The notes below the pieces were generated by a model. The model had not been told where the DNA came from, searched no databases, and saw only the letters and a list, made by a program, of their open reading frames with translations. Shown here one piece after another: positions 25,201-35,500 of a stretch of 64,000 nucleotides of DNA. Within the stretch, counting starts at the first letter, position 1, and each line of letters begins with the position of its first letter. The DNA lies in NCBI GenBank assembly GCA_022577435.1, contig JAKOON010000009.1, positions 12,419,911 to 12,483,910 on the forward strand, written 5' to 3'. A program made the position numbers and the translations under genes. Source of the DNA: Embiotoca jacksoni (taxonomy: Eukaryota; Chordata; Actinopteri; Embiotocidae).

Positions 25201-28124
25201 GTTGGCTCACTTGTTGCAGTAGTTCCTTGCTAGTGACAGTGAGCACTTGTCTCTGGCAATGGCTGCAATCATCCCTTTGTTCACTCTTTCAGTACTCTAA
25301 TATAATAGACACTCAGGAGTTTACTGAGTAATAGCTAAGTTGCAATTTCAATGTCTTACCTGCATCGTCATTTTGCATCATTACTGGGTTGTTGAGTTGA
25401 GGATTGTACGCAGGAAGTACATTACAGTACATGCCATGGACACTTCTGCTGTGAGGTTTTTAAGTTCTCTGTCTGTCTGTCACCCGCAGGTTGACATTAA
25501 AACTAGTGGCCTATATAGAAAATAGTAATTTCAGACGCAGCAGCTGACTTACCAACCTGAGTCCTTCTTTTGTGACCAGGCCTTTACTGCATCTGGTTCC
25601 ACACACAACTTCCTGTAAAACCACCAGCTATATATGAGGTTTTGACCCAGTTTGGTTTACCTTTTAAAAGAGTGAGGCAACCTAGCCGTTTCCTTCTATG
25701 TCCTGCAATAATGCTAAGCTAAGATAAACTGAGCCTACTGGCTACAGCATCCTATCTACTCACAGAGATGTTTTTTTTAGTGTAATTTATTTTTGTTTTG
25801 TTAATTTTTTCATTGACAGTATTTGAGTGCTTCAGTAAGAATTACGCAGCCAAATATTACCAGACCCAAATTCACTGTGTGGATATATGGAACTACCCAT
25901 TCTCCATAGAGAATCGTTTCCACCTGTTGCATCCTACTGGGCGTAGAACTTAGGACGAAATTATTGGCGCAGCCTTTAACCAATCGGTATTGACCACTAT
26001 ACGGGCAGAAACTCAACTGCCACTGCAACTACCTTTAAGAAAAAGAAAGTGGCTGACATCAAAGCGAATGTTAATGCAAACAGGTTTCCAGACTATAATC
26101 ACAGTTTGGAAAACTGAATCTGTAAGCAATAAGATGCAGAGCCAGGTTAAGAATGATGGCCAATAAAACACACGAAGGACATAATTAAAGTTATTTTAAT
26201 GTAGTTATTTTATGCTCAGGGGAAAATATACTGAGCTGCAGTCCCAAAACTGACTTGCACCTTTGCACCCCTAAAGAGCTAGAGAGCAGTATTGATCTTC
26301 TCAACTTAATCTATGAAGCGGATAAACATTTTTATCAAACTATCACCATTGCTAATCTCTATGAAAATTGTGGAATTACAGTGTATTAAACAGCATATCA
26401 GAGCATTCACAAAACAGAGCCAGCTAAGGTGCTATTTCTCATATATTGCTGTCTGATCTGGCAACCCACACTGACACAATAAGAGCTCTCAGATTTGGCG
26501 ACCTGGTTTGAAATCAAGCGAAAGTCCTTTGTGGCACCCCACCATGGCTTTAATGGGGAGTCTGTGTCACTGAGCTCACAAGTGTGGGAGGTGAGTCACC
26601 ATGTTGTTTGTGTGTGGACATCCGTGTGTAAAATACCCATAATCAGGGTGTCATTACCATGCCTATAGAGTGCTGTAAACACACACTTACATAGAGCGTA
26701 CAGAAGCGTGCTGCCGCCTGTCGTATGTTGCTGTGAAAGAAAAGGTGGACGGGGAGAGTAGCTTTTGGTGCATAGGAGCAACACACACACACACACACAC
26801 ACTTGTAGTTCCTTCCCAGCCAGTGCGAACATACAGTCAGATTGATTTCTAAATCTGTTTCATGGCACAGGGAGGCTGCTGCTGCACTGCAGGAAACGCT
26901 GAACAGGGGGGTTGGCTTAGTTTTTAGACTTAAATGGTATCTTCTCTGAAGCCTGAGTACAAGATATCTGTGAGATAGAGAGAACTTCCCTTGTCATACA
27001 TTTTTTAGGGGAATTTTCTCAACTTAAATGTAAGTTTGTTTTTGTTGAGGATGTAATGATACTGTAACCTAAAAAAATTGTTTCATTAGATCAGAAGGAA
27101 ATGGAAATAGGCAGCAAAGTGGTGCATTGGCTAGAATTGTCGCCTCACAGTGAAAACGTTCGAGGTTTGAATCCGGGCCTGGGCCTTTCTGTGCGGAGTT
27201 TGCATGTCCTCCCTGTGCCTGCGTGGGATTTTTCCGGGTACTCCGGCTTCCTCCCACCATCCAAAAACATGCATCTCAGGTTAATTGGTGATTCTACAAA
27301 TTGTCCTTAGGTGTGAATGACAGCGTGACTGGTCTTTGTTTCTGTCTGTCTCCATGTGTTGGCCGTGTGATGGACCGGTGACCTGTCCAGGGTGAACCCT
27401 GAGTGTGGTCTGTTCATGCTGACAGAACCCCGGTGACGGCCACGATGCATGTCACACCTGCCTTTGCCCAAAGTGAGCTGGGAGAGACTCCAGCCCCCCC
27501 GTGACCCTGTTCAGGAGAAAGCGGGTATAGATCATGGATGGAAATGGAAATATCTCATTTCACTAGCTGAGTTTTACACTTCATTTATGATAAGAGAGTT
27601 TATTGTTCTGTTCTTTCTTTGTCTCTGCGGGTCTGTTGGTGGAAATTTATGTGAGCTGCTTAACATGCAGCTGAAGGTTTTGTGAGCATGCTTGGTTAAT
27701 TTCCAGCCATCTGAAGTTATCTGTTTCTTCTCATCTGCATCTTCCCAATAAATCGTACAGCCATCTTGCATCATATGGTCATCAGCCCCAGAGTTGAGTA
27801 ATCAAGAGGAAATTACATCTGAATTAGATTACTCTTTTGCTTATTGTAATTAATTGCCCTTAGATGAGAGCCCGTGTGGCACATTAACTCAGACAGACAT
27901 CCTGGCACACATCAAAGGTTCAGATTTTAAGAAATCATTTCCTATGCAGCACGGTGCTGAGAAGAGCTAATCGCTTCACATTGGACCACTCCCTGGTCAC
28001 ACTTAACTCTCCGCCATGTTTATTTGTTTCTGCATGCTCTGTTAGAGTTAAATAACTGACTTAGAAAAGTGGGACACTGGCTGTGTCTCAAATGGCTGTT
28101 ATAGAGAAAAGGATTTTTAAGAAG

Positions 28125-28190
<66 letters not shown>

Positions 28191-30787
28191 GAAAGTAACC
28201 AGGAAAGAAACACACACACATAGCAGTCAGACATAAAACAGTTCATAAACCTGATTACTACTGTGTACTGAACTGAACTGTTGGCATTACGTTGTAATAG
28301 TAAGGAGATTACGATAAAGATTAATACCACTCTCATACGTATATGGTAAATACGTAGCTGGAACCAGTAGGTGGTTAGCTTAGCTTAGCACAAAGAGTGA
28401 AAACGGGAGAAACTGCCAGCGGGGCTCTATCAGATGGGAACATCGACATACCAGCACCTCTAAAGCTTACAATTTAACATGTTACATGAGGGCTGGACAA
28501 TATAAATCAATATTGTGATGTAGCAGTAGGTATCGTATTCGATTTTGGATATCATGTCGTTTTCCTGGTTTTAAAAGCTGCATTACAGGAAATTGATGCA
28601 ATTTTATGAGTTTACCAGACTGTTTGAGCTGTTGTATTATTTGCATATGCTAACTTATTAGTTATATCCACATTGCTGATAATTATCAAATGTTATTGTG
28701 TAGGCTAAATATTTTGTGAAAGTGCTAATAATCATCCATACAATGTTGTCGCAGTATCGATATCGAGGTATATTGGACTGTACATATCGCCCAGCCCTGG
28801 TTACAAAATATTTGTTCAGAAAAACTAAAAAAATCCAATAAATCTTTCAATCCACATAAAAACAAATTTTTTTTAGAAGCATTTAGAAATATTACAGATA
28901 TGCTTTTATTCGATGAAATGTATCATTCAGCACTGGACGTATAAAACACAGGTCACACCAGGACTATTTATGCTTTTTTTTTTTTTTTTCTTTGCAAGAC
29001 AAAAATTCACAGTGTGCTGTTCAAATTGAACACATTTCCTTCTGTTTATATATTCTGAGATCATTAAAGCAACTAATAATGATCAAGGTGCCAGTGTCAT
29101 ATGGCCATGTACATCATTTTCATTTGTTTTATCCGGCGGGAGGAAGCAATGTACTGGTTGGGCTTATTCTGCATGAAATCAAAAGAAGAAATCAAAACAT
29201 TTGGCCTCTTATTGTTGTTTGCGCTTTAATATGATACCGAGTGAGTGCAAATGAGTCTGTATACATCCTCTTAATCAGAGGACTTCAGTTGCGTAGGCGG
29301 TCCCTCAATGTGCCCCAGGACACATTCCTGTAAACACTGCATTGATACCTGTACTCAGAGATTGGATAACCCAACATGCTTTAATGCCAGGTGTGAACAG
29401 GACCTATGAACTTTCTGGTTTCATTATAGGCAGATTCCCCCAGCCTTCCGAGGCAGGTGAATGGGAATCAGTAAAATCAGAGAGTCACAAACAATGCTGA
29501 ATTCTCACTGCTGAGCCTACATTTATAGATTTATTTTTTTTTGTGCAGTAAATGACCGGTGCCAGAACTCCAGGAAGTCTCTTTGTCTGGCCAAGAAATT
29601 CTCAAGCATTAAGTACACTTTTGTAGTTTTTGTAGAGATTAAACAAACTATAATGTGTTAATTAGTGAGCTTCAGCAATATTGGTAGCCAGGTTTTTTTT
29701 TTTTTTTTTTTACCTTTGGAGAGAGCCAGGGTAGCTGTCTCCCTGCTTCCCAGTCTTTCTAAGCTAAACTAACTGTATGCTGGCTCCAGCTACATAATGA
29801 CTGCACAGACAAGAGAGCTGTATTCATCTCACCTACCTCTTGGCAAGAAAACAAATTTAGCACTTCCACCCAAATACTGAATTATTCCTTTACCACTAAA
29901 AAATACTCAAGGGTTTTTTTGTTGGTCAGATTCGATAATCACCAACTAGCCAGTTGATCAGTTGTCATCAGACTCTGATTCAGATGTTGCTACGTTCTGA
30001 TTGGAGCACTTAAAAATTTGACATCATTTTTTGCAAGTAGAGCTCCACCCAAATCAAATAAGAGCTCAGGAAAAAAATAAATGTCCTGATATGAAACAAC
30101 CAAAACAGTGGTTTAATGTATTATTAAGCTGATTACGAAGGTTTCCAGGTTTTCAGTTTCCCCGGGCAGTTGATGTGCTCTGTAGCAAAGCAGGCTGCTT
30201 ATTGTGCTTGATGATATCTGAAACATGCTGAATGTGTTTCCTGGATTATATAAATGTGTTAAACATGCATGTCCTGGAGAGTAAAACCATTAAACACATC
30301 TACATAAGTTTTGAATTTGCTTAATAGAGTCTACCCACACGTGTTTGCTGACATGATCCACGTTGAAAGAGATTCACAATACCTGACATAACAAGTGCTA
30401 TAAATCTGTTTTGAGTTAAAAGTCTGTGTCAGCTGTGTAATGTATGAATATGGCTCTGAATCACAGATTCTGTTTAGTCTCTTGTGTTACTTAAGCTTCT
30501 ACCTTGAATCTTTCCTTTTTTTTTTTGTCCTAATTTAGCAGGGGTCCGGCAGTAGAGATACCACAACAGATCTTTCATCTCCAACACCCATGCTTGGTTA
30601 CTGTTGCTATGCATGGTGGGTCGTTGGCGTCACTGGTGCATCCAATAGGCATGTCGGCGCAGCCGGGGAGTCTAAAAACAGCATTCTATATTACAGCATA
30701 TAATGAGAAAGACTTCATCAGTGTTCTCTCCAAATGTCAGAGCAGCTTTAATGATCTGCTGTGCACACATACACGCACATACACGCG

Positions 30788-30828
<41 letters not shown>

Positions 30829-32498
30829 GCGCACGCGCGCACGCACGCACACACAAATTATATTTCATATGTGAGTGTGCGTGCAGTCGCTGTGTGTGGC
30901 TCTTTTCTGCATTGTTAGCGTTTTCAGTAATCCCACCTTACTTTATTTCCCTCTCTGCTATTAATTCTCACCACTGAAGCTCTTCAATCTCTCCGGCCAC
31001 ACCACTTCTATCTATCTCCCATCCACATATTCCTCCCCATGACATGATCTTGCCTTGCCATGGTTATCAAACATGTGACTTGCATAAGTAACTCCAAGAA
31101 ATTGTCGTTTGTTCGTTTTTTTTACTCAGAAAAAGAAAGTTTTGAGTGTGTGATTGCTCCCCAGGCTGCACATTTCTGTGAGATTCATGTGCGTGTTTCC
31201 AGGAACGATGTATTACTCATCATAGTGAAGCCAACAGGGGACACTTTAACAGCCTTGGAGCACACAAAGACCAAGAAACCCTCTCCTCTACCACAATAAA
31301 GCAGAAAAGCTTATGTAATGTTGTTATTTTAGCTGCTCAGGTGGCATATATGTTAGATAACTTCTAATTACCTCTTCCAGGATGTGTGTGTATTTTATGA
31401 TAGAACCGTATACCAAAGTTAGTTCACCAGCAGGACAGGAGGAAATACACTAAATAATTTATGGGATAGAGTGGGAAATAAGATAAGAGTTGTGTGTTAA
31501 AGATGGACGGAAGCCAAAGAACTGGAAGACTGTGAGAAAAGAAAAGTGGGGGGAAATAGAAGTGAGAGGGAATGATTCAGAAAGACGGACAAAGCTAGCA
31601 GAAGAAAAAGGAATTGGTGTGTAAGGAGGGTAAAGAAACAATGGAGCGAGGATAAGAAAAAAGATAGCAAGCAAACAAAGAGCTGGAGATAAAGAGCAAG
31701 CAATAAAAGAAAGAGGAGTTTTAGGAGATGTGATTCAAAGATGGAGAGAGAGAGAAAAATATAGCGGTGGCTGATTAAAGAGGGGAGACTTGTGGAGAGG
31801 ACAATATGAGCAGAGAAAGACAGAGTGAGGGGAAAGGCTTATGAGCGAACATGCCGGCCGGGGCTCTTGGTGCAATGCAGAAGGCATTGCCATGGAAACG
31901 AATGGAGGGAAAGCGCAGACGAGGAGGAGGGGATTAAATAGGAAGGAAGAGATCACTGCTTCATGTAGAGGGGTGGGGGGTGGGGGGGTTTGATGAGAGG
32001 GGAGGGCCTGCAGACAAATGAGTAACAAGTGTGGATAGTTATATGAAAAGCTTTTGATAGTTTTATACTATACAATGTCCCACTTGTGCGTATGAACTCA
32101 CTCACAAGGATTTGTTTCGATAGAGTCATTACCACAATAGACACGTTTGATACTTCAAAAACACTCGCAGCCTAATTATGTTTCACACAATACTCTTCAA
32201 CAGGCCTGTGTGGCTCGATTATGAATAAGGGCAGAGTTCAGGTTGGCGTTGCTGTGAGGGCGTTGGTCCAGGTTGAAGTCTAAAGTGCAGGAGTTCCAGT
32301 CAGGTGTTACCTCGATAAATTCATTTCAAAAAAGGTAATGGGGGCTGGGGGATGAGCCTGTCGCCATGGTGCCAGTTGTCTCAGGTGGCATTGTCTGGGT
32401 CCAGATCCGAGGGTGGTGGTTGTCATGGCAGCAGGAGTGCATGGAGTTTGTCTGGGTGTCATGCTACAAACACACACACACGCACGCACACACGCACG

Positions 32499-32569
<71 letters not shown>

Positions 32570-35500
32570 GACTCCCCTTCTGTCACACACACACACACAC
32601 ACACGCACACTCGCACACGCACACACACACACACACACACTGTCTGTTGGAAATATTCTTCACTGCAAGATTATAAATAGAAGGCAGCAGAAGGCAGCAC
32701 CCCTCTCCTCGTCTCCAGCACCCATGGGACCCTTTCATTCTCATCTTCTTCACCCATCGCTCCTCAACACTTGCCCTCTCTCCTTCGTGTCACTCTTCAT
32801 CCCTCTTTCAAAGCCCTCTGTCCTCTTCTGTCTTTATCTCTTCAAACCTGCCAAAGTCTCATACAGTGGCTTTGTTTGCTATTTGTTTATGCCCATAGTG
32901 ATGGGGATGATGCAACTATGCGTGGTTGTCATGGAAATGAGACGGGCATGTGAGGATGCTTAATGAGATTGGACTTGCTCAGGCTAATGAAGTGGGACGG
33001 CTGTACCTGGGTGTGCGCTTAAGTGACAACAATGAGCCACCGCTTGTTAAAAGTCTCCTCTGGTGACTTCCCTGCACCACTGAACTATCTGAGATGTTTG
33101 AGTTTCTACAGCAACTGCAGCTGCAGGCATAATGAGCCGCCCAGATGCAACGCAAAAACTGAAGAAGTTAAAACGGTCACTGGTCTTGTTGTTGCTTTGA
33201 TAACCAGTGATTTACCTCAGAATTAACAAATTCAGTGAAGGAGGAAAACTTTTAATCCCCGCTGCAGGATTTAAGAACATATGCGTGTCCAGAAGGCTCC
33301 TGTCAAAATGGGTGTCCCAGAAATTAGTCAGAGACTTTGTCGAGGTCTTTATAAGCAAGCTTCGCTGACATGATGGCTCAGAGCTGCTTCCTCATCCTCC
33401 TTTGTGACTAAAAGGTCAGCATGTAGCCCAGACTGCTCACATGCAGACTGTGTGAGGACATGATGGCTGCCGAGTGTGAGCATGACCATTTTGTGTGAAT
33501 CTGTGTCTCTTTAGATTGGGATGTTGGTGTGAAATTGAGCACATTCTCCTTTGGTACTTTGTAAAACGGGTGTACGTAAACACAATTGATTACTCAAATG
33601 TGATCAATGCATCAATATAAAGTACTAGGGCTACAGTTAACACCATTTCATTATCAGTTAATCTCCTCTGATATTTGCCTATTAAATGTCATATAATAGT
33701 TTGAAATGGCTACAATAAACCCCAATGTGTCAAGGAGACCAAGGTTAACGTCTTTGTGTTTTCACCATACAAAACATAGATACCTAGGTTGCTGTAAAAT
33801 GTGACAAAGAAGAGCAACATTTTAAAATCGGCTATCAGCGAATATTTGACTCTTTTGCTTAAAAAAACGTACTGACATGATTTCTCTTATCAAAACAGTT
33901 GCTAATTAATTTGATCTCTCCTACTCATCGATAAATTGACTTAAGCTGGCTTCAGATTCAGTGTGTATATGTATGTAAAGTGGCCGGAGGTGCTCCAGTG
34001 AGGTCTTAGCCTGCATTGCCATGGTGGCTCTTTGGACCCGAAGAACTGTGGGTAATGTTGCAAGAAAGAAAAATGCGGCAGTGATTGAAGAGTTCAGGTT
34101 GTCTGCTAAAACTGCACGAGTGCACAACCTCACATGTCACATCCTGAATTCCAAATCTCTGCAATTGTGCCTGACTACTTTTTCAGCCTGTCAAGTCAGT
34201 CAGAGATACAGTCTGTCATTAGAGGGTATGATGTCCTGAAAGCTTCTTCAGGGGTTAGCAGCTCTCCGGCTTGCTCTTATTCTCCTAGTGTCAGCAGAGC
34301 TGTAAAGCCTAAATACGCCTCCCCCACCCTCATCTTCTGCGCTCAATCCTCTTGACTCTCTTTCTACCCTGCCACCCACAACACTCCTCGTGCTGCCAAT
34401 TTGTGTATGTGTTTCTGCCTCCCAGGTTGAGGCTCAGGAGTCCCCCTAAAACGTTATTGCCCCCTATACTCGCGGCAGCCGTTGCAAAGGGGGCTCTGCA
34501 CATTTAAAATGGACTGTAGTAATACCTGCGAAGTGGAGACTTTTCAACAGTGCAGGGACATCCCAGTGGATATTAGGTGAGATTGCTTTCTCGCCTGAGT
34601 GAACTTGCTTCAAAATAAATAGTGGAGAGATGGGTGTTCTCAAGGCAAACTTAAATTCTTCCTCATTTCGAGCAGGTAGATTTGAAAAGGCAAACATCTT
34701 GGATAGCACCTGTAAAGCCCATCTCACAGACAAATACATTTGAGAGAAACATCCATCCTCAGTCAGTTTCAGGTATTTTTTTTATAAAACAGCAAAGCAT
34801 TTATACAACAGAGAACTTGCCTAAGGAAACTATTATTTATTATTTTAACATCTGCAGAGCATGTAAAAGCTCCTAAAAGGTCACATCATTTCATATCACG
34901 TTTGTAAAGTGCACGGGCAGCAGGTCCACATGAATGGCATATCCAGCAGGCCCTGTGTAATACCTGATTTCCTTATCAGACAGCTCTGTGACTTCCTCTG
35001 ATTATTATGCTCAGTGGATTACCCTGATGAAATAAGGGCACTTAACGAAGGAGATGTGACACGTGTGTCTTTCAGACGGTGGGACGAAGAAGCTTCGCAG
35101 CACCATCCGACGGAGCACGGAGACCGGCATCGCCGTGGAGATGAGGAACCGAGTGACACGGCAGGGCAGCAAGGACTCAACCGATGGCAGCACCAACTCA
35201 AATAGCTCTGATGGAACGTACGTGTCCGACCAAGACTTAATCCATCCATCCATCCATCCATCCATCCATCCATCCATCCATCCATATACAGTACCCATTT
35301 ATCCATCATTGTTCTGTTTCTTGTCTCTCAGGTTTGTCTTCCCCACCACACGCCTCGGGCCTGAGAGCCAGTTCAGTGACTTTCTGGATGGACTAGGCCC
35401 CGCTCAGATCGTAGGCCGGCAAACACTAGCTACACCCCCCATGGGTATGCCACCAGCATCACTTCTCATTCTCCTCTAGTACTTTCAGTTTAAGAGGATT

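Larger units (their letters stand above)
15231..35075 (+). other. rims3: rims3 coding intron 1 (19.8 kb)
   Basis: Begins with donor GTCAGT and ends with acceptor TGTGTCTTTCAG. No coding exon or RNA gene is supported inside. It holds a hAT-like MITE (16606), CA/TG tracts (17599, 21838, 22186, 26781, 28126, 30770, 32465), CTCF-like motifs (20556, 21311), a hairpin (23045), a SINE-like insertion (27110), a MITE (28489), dispersed repeats and a purine-skewed block (31450-31800). Stretches such as 18100-20500 and 33000-35000 show nothing I can name. Confidence 0.85.

Noticed and set aside
27112..27182. Functional tRNA gene
   Set aside because: Only A- and B-box-like segments are present. There is no complete cloverleaf, and the sequence continues into a repeat body with a target-site duplication.
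27965..27985. REST/NRSF-like half site
   Set aside because: Only one half of the motif matches, too weak to list for a neuronal gene.
30535..30700. Possible extra rims3 exon after the acceptor-like TTTAGCAG near 30541
   Set aside because: No conserved reading frame or good donor follows, and the coding phase between exons 1 and 2 is already complete.
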